Shown: in pieces, positions 35,392 to 44,524 of the stretch
Numbering within the stretch: position 1 is the first letter of the stretch
Layout: every line of letters begins with the position of its first letter
Origin: Streptomyces sp. NBC_01775
Lineage (GTDB): Bacteria; Actinomycetota; Actinomycetes; Streptomycetales; Streptomycetaceae
Direction of reading: 5' to 3'
Length of the DNA stretch: 64,000 nucleotides
Assembly (NCBI RefSeq): GCF_035917675.1
Contig: NZ_CP109104.1
Span: forward strand, 6,262,001-6,326,000
Position numbers and translations under genes: made by a program
Notes under the pieces: generated by a model
What the model saw: the letters and a program-made list of their open reading frames with translations, nothing else
The model's database searches: none
Told to the model about the DNA's origin: nothing

Positions 35392-37494
35392 CTACGTGGT
35401 GACCGCGTCCTCGGGGTCGACGGGGACCGAAGTCTCCATCTCGGCCTCCTCCGCCGCGTCGTCCGCCTCGCGCTGGCCCGGGATCTCGGCCGTACGCCGC
35501 GCCACGCGGACGTTGCGGGCCTCGGCCTCGGCCCCCAGCTCCAGCGCCGCGGCGTTGAAGCGGGCGAGCGACGGCGGGTCGGAGGGACCCAGCAGGTGGA
35601 TCTTCAGCTCCTTGCGGGCTTGCACCAGCGTGTCCTTCTCCGGGTTGCGCACCGCCTCCAGCAGCCCGGGGATCTCCTCGGCGCCGGGCGTGAGGACCGT
35701 ACCGGCCCGCACCGTCGGGAAGGTGCGCCGGAACTCCTCCTCGTCCAGGCCGCTCGTGTTGGCCACGGCGTAGGGCTTCTCGCTGGTGAGGTAGTCCGAG
35801 ACGACCGAGGAGACGTCCGAGATGAGCAGGTCGGCCTGGTTGAAGCAGGTGAAGATCGCCGGGCGCGGACCGGTGACGATCTGGTGCTCCCACTCCGGGA
35901 AGGACGCCCAGTACGCCTCCTCCCACGCCTCTGTCGCGACCTTGACCCGTGCGGCGCGCCCCTGCTCGGGGGTGCCCTGCACCTTCATCCGCTCCATCTC
36001 GTCCGCGCGGGGGCGGAAGGCGGTGGTGGTGATCTGGTCCAGCTCCGCCGTGCGGCGCTCCAGCTCCGCCGCGGCCTCCGGGCCGCGCCGCTCGCCGCCG
36101 CGCGCCGCGTTCGCCTCCGTGATCATGGCGCGAATGCGCTGGTCGGCGGCGCCCGCGCGGGGGTCGACCGAGCCGGTCATCGGGTGCGGCTTGTACAGCA
36201 GCCGCACGCCGGGGTCGGCCAGCAGCGCGCGGACGATGTTCTCACCGGCGAGCACCACGGAGGTGTTGCCCGGGTTGCCGTCCCAGCCCTCCCAGGTGGG
36301 CGCGTAGAGCACGGTGGTGTAGGTGCCCTCCGGGGCTCCCGCGTACGGCTGGATCGGGGTGAGCTGCGGGCGGCCGACCTCGACCACGTCGCGGTCGTCC
36401 ACCCCGACCTCGGCGAGCTGGTAGCGCTCGCGCGCGGCCTCTCCGGCGACCCATACCTGGTCGTACGCCTTGGCGTAGGGGTTGCAGGAGGAGAGCTTGT
36501 CGCTCTCGCCGTGGTTGGTGAAGGTGTGCTTGATCGTGGGGATGCGCAGCACCTGGGAGGTCTTGCCCGAGTTCGCCGGGTGCAGGAGCACCTTGAGCGT
36601 GGAGTGCTCCAGGTGCATGAGGTGGGCGACCTTGGGGATGCAGACGATCGGCACGTCGGTGGCGTCGATCTTCTGCACCATGAACCGCTCGCGCAGCACG
36701 ATCAGCGGCTTGCCGTCCAGCTGGGCGAGGGTGGAGAGCCACATGTTCGCCTGGTAGGCGGAGGTGGTTCCGCCGGAGAAGTACATGCCCACGGTGGGGC
36801 GGTAATCGGCCAGCCAGGCGTCCAGCCAGGCAAGCGCCTCGCGCTCGCCGGCGGACCGCTTCTTCGGCAGCATCCAGGTGCCCAGGTAGATCGCGCCGCC
36901 GAAGGAGAGGAGGAAGGTGCAGCTCACGCCGATCAGCCCCCACTCCTCGCCCGACAGCCCGGCGCTCAGCACGAGCCCTATGGTGCCGGGCACCGAGAAG
37001 CGCAGCAGCCTGCGGCTGGGCTGGCGGGCCAGCAGCCGGGGCGGGGCGATGGTCAGGCCGAGCGCGGAGGCGTCGATGTTGCGGGTGACCACCGGCAGGG
37101 TGCGGGTGCGCCGCACGAGCTGGGCCACGGCCTGGCACAGGAAGTGCGCCGCGTAGGAGATGAGCAGCAGCAAGGTGAGCGGGCGTTCGATGTCCGGGGG
37201 GACATCGGGAATGCGCACGAGGCCGATGACGATCAGCATGTCGCGCAGCAGCTGCCGCGTGGTGACGTCGAATCGGACCTTGCCGAGCAGCGCGAGCAGC
37301 CCCGGCTGCTTGTGCGTCAGGTACAGGTCGAGAGCGAGTCCCGCCAAGGAGGCGGTGACGAAGACAGGCACGTTCGGCAGCAGCGCACCCGCGAGCTGCG
37401 CGGTGTAGAACACCGCCAGTGCGAGGAGCGCCGTGAGCTGTACGGCGCGTCGGGTGGAGAGTCCGGCAGAGGGCACGGGCTGGGCTCCTGGCAT
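35392..37494 (-). CDS. CDP-glycerol glycerophosphotransferase-like membrane protein
   Basis: The 700-aa protein has several N-terminal hydrophobic helices (about residues 20-210), then a cytoplasmic domain resembling the TagF-type glycerophosphotransferase fold, with FTNHGESDK, VVEVGRPQL, VLYAPTWEGW, LYKPHPMTG and LLISDVSSVVSDYL. The last three are typical of poly(glycerol phosphate) polymerases. It may build teichoic acid-like or other phosphopolyol polymers of the wall. ATG at 37494 is reported; a TTG at 37542 would add 16 residues. Neither has a good Shine-Dalgarno. Confidence 0.75.
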   Translation of the reverse strand: MPGAQPVPSAGLSTRRAVQLTALLALAVFYTAQLAGALLPNVPVFVTASLAGLALDLYLTHKQPGLLALLGKVRFDVTTRQLLRDMLIVIGLVRIPDVPPDIERPLTLLLLISYAAHFLCQAVAQLVRRTRTLPVVTRNIDASALGLTIAPPRLLARQPSRRLLRFSVPGTIGLVLSAGLSGEEWGLIGVSCTFLLSFGGAIYLGTWMLPKKRSAGEREALAWLDAWLADYRPTVGMYFSGGTTSAYQANMWLSTLAQLDGKPLIVLRERFMVQKIDATDVPIVCIPKVAHLMHLEHSTLKVLLHPANSGKTSQVLRIPTIKHTFTNHGESDKLSSCNPYAKAYDQVWVAGEAARERYQLAEVGVDDRDVVEVGRPQLTPIQPYAGAPEGTYTTVLYAPTWEGWDGNPGNTSVVLAGENIVRALLADPGVRLLYKPHPMTGSVDPRAGAADQRIRAMITEANAARGGERRGPEAAAELERRTAELDQITTTAFRPRADEMERMKVQGTPEQGRAARVKVATEAWEEAYWASFPEWEHQIVTGPRPAIFTCFNQADLLISDVSSVVSDYLTSEKPYAVANTSGLDEEEFRRTFPTVRAGTVLTPGAEEIPGLLEAVRNPEKDTLVQARKELKIHLLGPSDPPSLARFNAAALELGAEAEARNVRVARRTAEIPGQREADDAAEEAEMETSVPVDPEDAVTT

Positions 37495-37499
37495 GGAGA

Positions 37500-37591
37500 T
37501 CGAAGATTGCTTGCGTACAGGGGTGGCCTGTGGCGCGGCCAAGGTTGACCACTGACCGTATGACGGTCAGTGGTCCAGTGACAATCTTCGA
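37500..37591. promoter_or_regulatory. nested inverted repeats upstream of the TagF-like gene
   Basis: GACCACTGACCGT (37547-37559) and ACGGTCAGTGGTC (37563-37575) form a 13-bp perfect palindrome with a 3-nt centre. Around it, TCGAAGATTG (37500-37509) is the exact complement of CAATCTTCGA (37582-37591). The array lies between the divergent TagF-like gene and proB. It looks like an operator, or a leader hairpin of the minus-strand gene. Confidence 0.7.
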
Positions 37592-37785
37592 CGGGCCGGG
37601 ATACGTGCTTACGGGGGCAAAGGTAATCATCCTCACCCGTCCGTCGCGCGAAACGGATGAGCGATGGGGACCAGCACTGACGTAGATTGCGCAGCGGAAG
37701 ACCGTGGCGGGGCCGGGGAGCGGTGGTGCAGAGCCGGAGCCCGGAGGCGCCGCGGCGGCGATGGGCGCGAGGGGTACGTACGGGC

Positions 37786-39072
37786 GTGACAGGAGACACC
37801 GGGGAAACGGCGGCTACGGACGGTACGTCCGCGAGCACGGACGGCGCGGCGGGCTCGCGTGGCCGGGCGGGTTCGCGTGGTCCGGCCGGTCCGGGCGGCT
37901 CGGCGGGTCCGGGCGACTCGGGCAACAGGAGCGGCTCGGGCGGCTCCGGCGGGAAGCGCGGGGCCGTGGAGCGGGCGCGCAGGATCGTGGTGAAGGTCGG
38001 CTCCTCCTCGCTCACCACGGCGGCCGGCGGGCTGGACGCGGACCGTGTCGACGCCCTCGTCGACGTGCTGGCCAAGCACACCGACGCGGCGGGCCGCGAG
38101 ATAGTGCTCGTCTCCTCCGGCGCCATCGCCGCGGGGCTCGCCCCGCTTGGCCTGGCCAAGCGCCCCCGTGACCTGGCCCGCCAGCAGGCCGCCGCCAGCG
38201 TGGGCCAGGGACTGCTGATGGCCCGCTACACCGCGTCCTTCGCCCGCTACGGACGGCGCGTCGGGCAGGTGCTGCTCACCTCCGACGACACCAGCCGCCG
38301 GGCGCACTACCGCAACGCCTACCGCACCCTTGACCAGCTGCTGAACATGGGCGCCGTCCCCGTCGTCAACGAGAACGACACGGTGGCCACCGACGAGATC
38401 CGCTTCGGCGACAACGACAGGCTCGCCGCCCTGGTCGCCCATCTCGTCCGCGCCGACCTGCTCGTCCTCCTCTCGGACGTGGACGGCCTCTACGACGGCA
38501 ACCCCGCCACCCCCGGCGCCCGCAAGATCGCCGAGGTGGGCAGCCCCGCCGAGCTGGCCGGCATCGACATCGGCAGCGCGGGCAGCGCCGGCGTCGGCAC
38601 CGGCGGCATGGTCACCAAGGTGGAGGCGGCCCGCATCGCGGCCGGTGCCGGAGTTCCCGTGGTGCTCACCTCGGCCGTGCACGCGGCCGACGCGCTGGCC
38701 GGCCGCGACACCGGCACCTACTTCCACCCGACGGGGCGGCGCGCGGCCGGGCGGCTGCTGTGGCTCGCCCACGCCTCGACGCCCGTCGGCGCGCTCACCC
38801 TGGACGACGGGGCCGTACGCGCCGTCGTCGACCGGCGCACCTCGCTGCTCCCGGCCGGCATCGCGGGGGTGGAGGGCGACTTCACGGCCGGCGACCCGGT
38901 CGAGCTGCGCGACGCGCGGGGCCGCGCCGTCGCACGGGGGCTGGTCAACTTCGACGCCAAGGAGCTGCCCCGCCTCCTCGGCCGCTCCACGTACGACCTG
39001 GCCAGGGAGCTGGGCCCCGCCTACGAGCGCGAGGTCGTGCACCGTGACGACCTGGTGCTGCTACGGCAGTGA
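37786..39072 (+). CDS. proB: glutamate 5-kinase
   Basis: The enzyme phosphorylates glutamate in the first step of proline synthesis. The kinase core begins RIVVKVGSSSLTT and includes VLVSSGAIAAG, NENDTVATDEIRFGDND and GTGGMVTKVEAA. A PUA domain ends the protein. From GTG at 37786 it is 428 aa, with a Gly/Ser/Ala-rich, collagen-like N-terminal extension of about 60 residues. GTG at 37966 would remove this and give the usual length, behind a weaker GGAAG. proA is 0.8 kb downstream with an unknown gene between. Confidence 0.93.
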   Translation: MTGDTGETAATDGTSASTDGAAGSRGRAGSRGPAGPGGSAGPGDSGNRSGSGGSGGKRGAVERARRIVVKVGSSSLTTAAGGLDADRVDALVDVLAKHTDAAGREIVLVSSGAIAAGLAPLGLAKRPRDLARQQAAASVGQGLLMARYTASFARYGRRVGQVLLTSDDTSRRAHYRNAYRTLDQLLNMGAVPVVNENDTVATDEIRFGDNDRLAALVAHLVRADLLVLLSDVDGLYDGNPATPGARKIAEVGSPAELAGIDIGSAGSAGVGTGGMVTKVEAARIAAGAGVPVVLTSAVHAADALAGRDTGTYFHPTGRRAAGRLLWLAHASTPVGALTLDDGAVRAVVDRRTSLLPAGIAGVEGDFTAGDPVELRDARGRAVARGLVNFDAKELPRLLGRSTYDLARELGPAYEREVVHRDDLVLLRQ

Positions 39073-39338
39073 CCGCCGGTGCCAGGTGTGACACAAGCAG
39101 CGCCGTCCGCGGCACGGCGGCCCTGCGGTTTCTCGTTGTGCCGCGTTCCTGAGGGGTGTCATACGCGGGCGGAATCGGAAAAAGACCAGCCTTTCCACGG
39201 ACACCTTCCGGAAAACCGCCACGCGAGTGGACGAGGGCTGGTCAACTTTGACTCAGGGACCGGTTCGTGGAAGCACGTGCACGAGTGTCCGGCACGGCGG
39301 AAGCAGCAGCACACCAGCACCACTCCAGGAGGCCACCG

Positions 39339-39779
39339 GTGAGACGACTGGCCAGCGTTGACATGGCGTCTTCTCCCCAGCCCGAGGCGTCTTCCTCCCA
39401 GTTCGAGGCGTCTTCCCAACAGCCTGAAGAGGGGCCCGAGTCCAGGCTCTGGCACATCACGCTCAGCGTCGCCGGGCAGGAGGCCCCGCTCGCCGAGGTG
39501 CGGCGCGCTCTCGAACAGCTCGCGCACGACCACCCCTTTCTGCTGACCAGCCGATACGCCAACGACCACGCGGAGATCCGCTACTGGGAGGAGGCGCGCG
39601 ATCTGCACGACGCCGCCGCCGTCGCCCTGCGGCTGTGGGGCGAGCACCGCGCCTCGGCCAAGCTGCCGCCCTGGGAGATCGTCGGCCTTGAGGTGATCGG
39701 CCGGGCGACCTACCACCAGCGCGTCGCCGAGGGCTACGGCCCACCGCCCGCGACCCCGGTGGGCGTGCACCCGTTCTGA
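39339..39779 (+). CDS. conserved hypothetical protein (146 aa)
   Basis: The 146-aa soluble protein has a Ser/Gln/Glu-rich N-terminus of about 35 residues and a compact domain starting RLWHITLSVAGQEAPLAEVR, with EIRYWEEARDLHDAAAVALRLWGEH and a WEIVGLEVIGR segment. GTG at 39339 is supported by AGGAGG at 39327-39332, 6 nt away. I do not recognise a family. It lies between proB and proA, so it may be cotranscribed with proB. Confidence 0.75.
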   Translation: MRRLASVDMASSPQPEASSSQFEASSQQPEEGPESRLWHITLSVAGQEAPLAEVRRALEQLAHDHPFLLTSRYANDHAEIRYWEEARDLHDAAAVALRLWGEHRASAKLPPWEIVGLEVIGRATYHQRVAEGYGPPPATPVGVHPF

Positions 39780-39837
39780 GCCGGCCGCTGAGACGAGCCG
39801 GCCGCTGAGACGAGCCGGCCGCTGAGACGAGCCGGCC
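39778..39837. repeat. 17-bp tandem repeat, 3.5 copies
   Basis: The unit GAGCCGGCCGCTGAGAC is repeated exactly at 39778-39794, 39795-39811 and 39812-39828, with a 9-bp partial copy to 39837. The first copy overlaps the stop codon of the preceding gene. Each unit has a CCGGCCG core. It sits between the 146-aa gene and proA. Confidence 0.92.
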
Positions 39838-39893
39838 CGCCGCAATGGGACGGCCCGCCGTGAGACGGTCCGCACCCTGCCGTCCGGCGCGGT

Positions 39894-39899
39894 TACGAT
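39894..39899 (+). promoter_or_regulatory. -10 box of proA, leaderless spacing
   Basis: TACGAT ends 7 nt before ATG at 39907. This spacing favours that ATG over the one at 39898, which lies inside the box. Confidence 0.55.
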
Positions 39900-39906
39900 G
39901 CGCGGC

Positions 39907-41190
39907 ATGAGCGCATCACACACCCAGGAGCAGGCGCAGGACACTCCCGTCACGGCCACCGCACGCCGCGCGAGGACAGCCGCGGCGGCGCTCGCCCCGG
40001 CGCCCCGCACCCTGCGGGACGCGGCGCTGCTGGCGGTCGCCGACGCGCTCGTCGCCCGCACCGGGGAGATCGTCGCTGCCAACGCCGAGGACGTCGCCAA
40101 GGCGCGCGCCGAGGCCACCCCCGACTCCGTCGTCGACCGCCTCACGCTCACCCCCGAGCGGGTCGCCGCCATCGCCTCCGACGTCCGCGACGTCGTCGCG
40201 CTGCCCGACCCGGTCGGCCAGGTGCAGCGCGGCTCGACGCTGCCCAACGGGCTGGAGCTGCGCCAGGTGCGCGTCCCCCTCGGCGTCGTCGGGATCATCT
40301 ACGAGGCCCGCCCCAACGTCACCGTTGACGCCGCGGCCCTGTGCCTCAAGTCCGGCAACGCCGTCCTGCTGCGCGGCTCGTCCTCCGCGCACGCCTCCAA
40401 CACCGCGCTGACCGAGGTGCTCCGCGACGCCGTCGCCTCAGCCGGGCTCCCCGCCGACGCCGTACAGCTGGTGCCCGGCGTCAGCAGGGAGAGCGTCACG
40501 GAACTGATGCGCGCACGCGGCCTGGTGGACGTGCTGATCCCGCGCGGCGGTGCCTCCCTCATCAAGACCGTGGTCGAACAGTCCACCGTCCCCGTGATCG
40601 AGACGGGTACCGGCAACTGCCACGTCTACGTCGACGAGCGCGCCGACATCGACACCGCGCTCGCCATCCTCGTCAACTCCAAGGCCCAGCGCCCCAGCGT
40701 CTGCAACGCCGCCGAGACCGTGCTCGTACACGCCGGGATCGCGGAGGACTTCGTCCCGCGCGCCTTCGAAGCCCTCACCGGGGCCGGGGTCACGGTGCAC
40801 GGCGACACCGCCTGGCAGTCCGTGGGCGGCGGGTCCGTGCTGCCGGCCACCGACGAGGACTGGGGCAACGAGTACCTCTCGTACGACATCGCCGCCGCCG
40901 TCGTGCCCTCGCTCGACGCCGCCGTCGAACACATCCGCACCTGGACCTCCGGGCACACCGAGGCCATCGTCACCACCGACGCCGCCGCTGCCCGCCGCTT
41001 CACGGCACTGGTGGACTCGGCGGCCGTCATGGTGAACGCCTCGACCCGCTTCACGGACGGCGCGCAGTTCGGCTTCGGCGCCGAGATCGGCATCTCCACG
41101 CAGAAGCTCCACGCGCGCGGGCCGATGGGTCTGCCGGAGCTGACCTCCACGAAATACGTGGTCACGGGGGACGGCCACATCAGGCACTGA
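39907..41190 (+). CDS. proA: gamma-glutamyl phosphate reductase
   Basis: The 427-aa NADPH-dependent enzyme makes glutamate-5-semialdehyde, the second step of proline synthesis. The catalytic Cys266 is in [30 protein letters not shown] and the end segment [16 protein letters not shown] are family signatures. ATG at 39907 fits a leaderless message. It works with ProB, whose gene is 0.8 kb upstream. Confidence 0.97.
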   Translation: MSASHTQEQAQDTPVTATARRARTAAAALAPAPRTLRDAALLAVADALVARTGEIVAANAEDVAKARAEATPDSVVDRLTLTPERVAAIASDVRDVVALPDPVGQVQRGSTLPNGLELRQVRVPLGVVGIIYEARPNVTVDAAALCLKSGNAVLLRGSSSAHASNTALTEVLRDAVASAGLPADAVQLVPGVSRESVTELMRARGLVDVLIPRGGASLIKTVVEQSTVPVIETGTGNCHVYVDERADIDTALAILVNSKAQRPSVCNAAETVLVHAGIAEDFVPRAFEALTGAGVTVHGDTAWQSVGGGSVLPATDEDWGNEYLSYDIAAAVVPSLDAAVEHIRTWTSGHTEAIVTTDAAAARRFTALVDSAAVMVNASTRFTDGAQFGFGAEIGISTQKLHARGPMGLPELTSTKYVVTGDGHIRH

Positions 41191-41227
41191 ATTCCCGCTC
41201 ACTCTGCCCAAATTGACCGCATAGGTC

Positions 41228-41233
41228 TACGCT
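41228..41233 (+). promoter_or_regulatory. -10 box of the 281-aa membrane protein gene
   Basis: TACGCT ends 7 nt before the GTG at 41241; no Shine-Dalgarno is present, so the message is probably leaderless. Confidence 0.5.
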
Positions 41234-41240
41234 GGACTTC

Positions 41241-42086
41241 GTGCCGGACGACGTGGGGGGTCAGCCGTTCCAGGACGGTGAGGAGCCCGACAACCGCGAC
41301 CACGGGCCAGCGGACGACGAGTTCGCCTCCGTGGTGCTCGACGAGGACTTCGTGCGCTCCGCCGAGGTCCACGAGCCCACCGCGGCGGAACGGATACTCG
41401 CGGCGGCCCAGTCGCACGCCGAGAGCGAGATCCCCCGCATCCTGGAGGAAGGCTTCGGATACGGGCGCGGAGAGGGCGAGTTCCCCCTCGACGACGAAGA
41501 CCCCGACGACGACGAGGGCCGCTTCGACCGCTCGGACTACGAAGCGGACTTCCCCGGCCAGACGCCGTACGCCGACTACGCCGACTACGACGGCTATGAA
41601 GGCTACGACGACGAGGACGGCCCCGACCCTGGCGGCCCCGGCACCTACGACCCCGCATACGGCTCCGTGTACGGGCCCTTCTCGCGGCCGGGTGCGGCCT
41701 CCGCCGAGGCGCACGCCGGCGGATTCCCGCCCGAGCTGGATCCGGCGTACGAGCACGGAGCCGACTTCGGACACCCTCACGGCGCGTACGGCGCCTCCGG
41801 GCGTTTCAGGGGCCCCTACGGAGCGCACGGCGGCACTCTGCGCCCGTACCGCGGCCACGGGAGCTGGCAGCGCCCCATCGCCTGGGTGCTGGCCGTGGTG
41901 ATGGGGATCGGCATGGTCGCTCTCGCCTTCACCGCCGTCTACCGGGGCGCCTCCAGCCAGCGCCAGGAGCCCACCCCGCCGCCCGCCACCACCGGCGTCG
42001 ACCCCTCGGTCGTCCCGGGCGCGCTGCCGTCGGTGTCCGCCGACACGGAGGCACCCACCGCCTCCGCTGAGCCGCCCGAGGGCTGA
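41241..42086 (+). CDS. acidic single-pass membrane protein (281 aa), pair member 1
   Basis: A cytoplasmic part of about 210 residues rich in Asp, Glu, Gly and Tyr is followed by one transmembrane helix (WVLAVVMGIGMVALAFTAVY, about 216-236) and a short Pro/Thr/Ser outside tail. Residues 25-52 (DDEFASVVLDEDFVR...AAERI) match residues 20-47 of the next protein in 13 positions. This shared segment is probably a docking motif. No enzyme domain is seen and the function is unknown. Confidence 0.8.
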   Translation: MPDDVGGQPFQDGEEPDNRDHGPADDEFASVVLDEDFVRSAEVHEPTAAERILAAAQSHAESEIPRILEEGFGYGRGEGEFPLDDEDPDDDEGRFDRSDYEADFPGQTPYADYADYDGYEGYDDEDGPDPGGPGTYDPAYGSVYGPFSRPGAASAEAHAGGFPPELDPAYEHGADFGHPHGAYGASGRFRGPYGAHGGTLRPYRGHGSWQRPIAWVLAVVMGIGMVALAFTAVYRGASSQRQEPTPPPATTGVDPSVVPGALPSVSADTEAPTASAEPPEG

Positions 42087-42294
42087 GCGGGCGGGCCCGA
42101 GTAGCGGGCGGGTCGCCAGAACGGCCGAGCGGGCCGTCCGGGTGCTGAGCGGGTCGCGAGAACGGCTGAGCGGGCCGGGGCGGGTGCGTACAGCCGGGTG
42201 TGACGGGCCGCCGGGCCGGGTGTGCCGGGATTAGGCCCATAAGATTCCTGGAAGTTGTCCGGGACCGCGTCGTTTACCTTCGTCTGCTCGGTCC

Positions 42295-42300
42295 TACTCT
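42295..42300 (+). promoter_or_regulatory. -10 box of the 371-aa membrane protein gene
   Basis: TACTCT ends 6 nt before ATG at 42307; a leaderless message is likely. A weak -35, GTTTAC (42272-42277), has a 17-nt spacer. Confidence 0.5.
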
Positions 42301-42306
42301 GTTCTT

Positions 42307-43422
42307 ATGTCCGGGCGAGTGGAACCTCCAGACGGGACGCCCGAAGGCGCTCCCGGAGGCGGCGACGACGAGTACCGATCCCTGGTGTTCGACGAGTCGT
42401 TCATCAAGGCTGCGCGGCTCCAGGAGTTCTCGGCGCAAGAGCGGCTGGAGGACGAGGAGCACGCCGCCGTGCGCAGCCGCCCCGTCTCCGCCATGGGCAG
42501 CCGGACGGGCCTCGGCTTCTCCCGCCAGGGCCTGGTGCTGGTGCTGCTGATCGCTCTGGCCTTCGGCACCGCGATCTACATGGGCATACGCAACCCGTAC
42601 CAGACCACTCCGAAGCTGGGCTCCGAGCCGATGCGCAGCGAGATGCTGCCGCTCGCGCCCCGCGGCAAGGTTCCCGGCGCCACCACCCCCGATCTGTTCG
42701 AACACAGCCCGGCGGCGCAGTTCCGCGCCGGAGCCGACGGAGTGGCGCTGCCCCCCGTACGGCGCAGCCCCCACTTCTCGGAGAGCCAGGTGCTGGCGGC
42801 GCTCACCGCGGCCAAGGACTACGTCGTGGAGACCTCGCTGGACCCCAACGTGCTCACGGGCGAGGCGGTGCGGCCCGTGCGGGTCATGCTGAACGCCCGC
42901 CAGCAGGAGCAGTTCGACCAGAGCGTGGACAGCCCCCGCAACGACGGACGGCACGCGGCCACGGCCTGGATGGTGCGCTTCGATCCCTCCAAGACGGCGC
43001 TGGCCGACCCCAGGGTGCGGGTCAACGGCACCCTCGCCGTCCAGGAGGTGAGCGGCAACGCGCTGGAGGTCATCGCCGACCACGTCTTCGTCTACGCGGT
43101 GCGGCCCGCGGACGCCGGTGAGGGCGAGGACGCCAAGCGGAAAGCGTCCCTCTTCTCCGTACGCCGCGAGGTGCGCTTCCACTTCGAGCGTGACGACCTG
43201 CGCGACCACCAGCTGAGTGTGCGCCAGGTCTCCATGCGGGCCGGGCCCATGAACTGCGCGGACGATCCGTCCGCCGCGCTGGCGCCGCTGCTGGCCGGAC
43301 AGCGGGCGAAGGACGCGGGGCTGGCGGGGACCGACCCCTACGCCCGGGGCCGGTCGACCGCCTCGATGTGCGGGCTGCTGGCGGCTAGCGCTCAGCCGAG
43401 CCCGGATCGTCCTTCCCACTAG
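42307..43422 (+). CDS. single-pass membrane protein (371 aa), pair member 2
   Basis: A cytoplasmic N-terminus of about 70 residues carries the segment DDEYRSLVFDESFIKAARL, shared with the preceding protein. A transmembrane helix (about 74-94) follows, then an outside domain of about 275 residues with two cysteines near the end (MNCADD and SMCGLL). The domain has no motif I recognise; conserved-looking blocks include VRVNGTLAVQEVSGNALEVIADHVF. Its last 38 bp overlap the convergent M48 protease gene. Confidence 0.82.
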   Translation: MSGRVEPPDGTPEGAPGGGDDEYRSLVFDESFIKAARLQEFSAQERLEDEEHAAVRSRPVSAMGSRTGLGFSRQGLVLVLLIALAFGTAIYMGIRNPYQTTPKLGSEPMRSEMLPLAPRGKVPGATTPDLFEHSPAAQFRAGADGVALPPVRRSPHFSESQVLAALTAAKDYVVETSLDPNVLTGEAVRPVRVMLNARQQEQFDQSVDSPRNDGRHAATAWMVRFDPSKTALADPRVRVNGTLAVQEVSGNALEVIADHVFVYAVRPADAGEGEDAKRKASLFSVRREVRFHFERDDLRDHQLSVRQVSMRAGPMNCADDPSAALAPLLAGQRAKDAGLAGTDPYARGRSTASMCGLLAASAQPSPDRPSH

Positions 43423-44524
43423 ACCCGCCGTTGGCTCCGCCGTCGCCGTTGGCGCTGCCGGACGCGCCATCCTGGCCGCCGGAGGAGCCCGCGGCGCCCC
43501 GGCCGGTGAAGGTGTCGCGCAGCTTGCCGCCCAGGTCGCCCGCGCCGCCCGCGATGTCCCGCACGAGGCCCATCAGCGGGTCCTTGCTGTTCTTCACCGA
43601 CTCCGAGTAGTGGCCGGCCGACTGGCGGAAGGACTCGCGGACGGAGGTGTCCTTGTCGTCCTCGCGCTTGTCGTAGTGGCCCTCCATTATCCGCTGGTAG
43701 TCGCGGCTGGCCTCCCACTTCTTCAGCTCGGCGGCGCGCACGGTCGTGAAGGGGTGGCTACGCGGAAGCACATTCATGATCTTCAAAACCGAGTCGCGCA
43801 GGTCGCCGCCCGACTCGTACTCCTCGGCCTGGGCCAGGAAGGAGTCGACGTTCATCTCGTGCAGGTGGTTGCCGCCGGCGAGCTTCATCAGGCCCCGCAT
43901 GGAAGCCTGGAGGTCCTGGCCGACCAGCAGGCCCGCGCGGTCGGCGGACAGCTCGGACTTGCGGAACCACTCGCGCAGCGCCGTCACTATCGCCATGATC
44001 GCGACGTTCCCCAGCGGTATCCACGCCACCTTCAGGGCGAGGCTGGTGAGGAAGAGAAGTATCGTCCGGTAGACCGCGTGGCCGGACAGCGCGTGGCCGA
44101 CCTCGTGGCCGACGACCGCCCGCATCTCCTCCTCGTCGAGCAGCTCGACCAGGCCGGTGGTCACCACGATGATCGGCTCGTCCAGCCCGATGCACATCGC
44201 GTTGGGATGCGGGTCCTGATTGACGTACATGGGCGGGACCTTCTCCAGGTCCAAGATGTAACAGGCGTCCCTCAACATCGCGTTGAGGTGGGCGAACTGC
44301 TGATCGCTCACCCGCACGGAGTCGGAGAGGAAGAGCAGCCGCAGGCTGCGCTCGGGCAGCAGCCCGCTCAGTGCCTTGAAAACTGTGTCGAAACCGCTCA
44401 GCTTGCGCAGCGCGACGAGCGCCGAGCGGTCGGCAGGGTGTTCGTAGGCGCGGGACGAGATGCCCGGAAACCGCCGCCTGTCGCGGCCGGGCAGGCGCTC
44501 CGTGCCGTCTGTGCCGTCTGTCAT
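43385..44524 (-). CDS. M48 family zinc metalloprotease
   Basis: The 379-aa protein carries the zinc motif HEVGH at 140-144 (His140, Glu141, His144), with the third ligand likely in RKSELSADRAG near 200. A hydrophobic segment lies between them, so the catalytic domain faces the cytoplasm at the membrane, as in HtpX-like proteases. The C-terminal 60 residues are Gly/Ser/Ala low complexity and overlap the neighbouring gene in antisense. ATG at 44524 is chosen; GTG at 44536 would add four residues. A quality-control role is inferred from the family. Confidence 0.88.
   Translation of the reverse strand: MTDGTDGTERLPGRDRRRFPGISSRAYEHPADRSALVALRKLSGFDTVFKALSGLLPERSLRLLFLSDSVRVSDQQFAHLNAMLRDACYILDLEKVPPMYVNQDPHPNAMCIGLDEPIIVVTTGLVELLDEEEMRAVVGHEVGHALSGHAVYRTILLFLTSLALKVAWIPLGNVAIMAIVTALREWFRKSELSADRAGLLVGQDLQASMRGLMKLAGGNHLHEMNVDSFLAQAEEYESGGDLRDSVLKIMNVLPRSHPFTTVRAAELKKWEASRDYQRIMEGHYDKREDDKDTSVRESFRQSAGHYSESVKNSKDPLMGLVRDIAGGAGDLGGKLRDTFTGRGAAGSSGGQDGASGSANGDGGANGGSSGKDDPGSAER

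Noticed and set aside
41213..41218. TTGACC as the -35 partner of TACGCT before the 281-aa membrane protein gene
   Set aside because: The spacer would be only 9 bp, far too short for a functional promoter pair.
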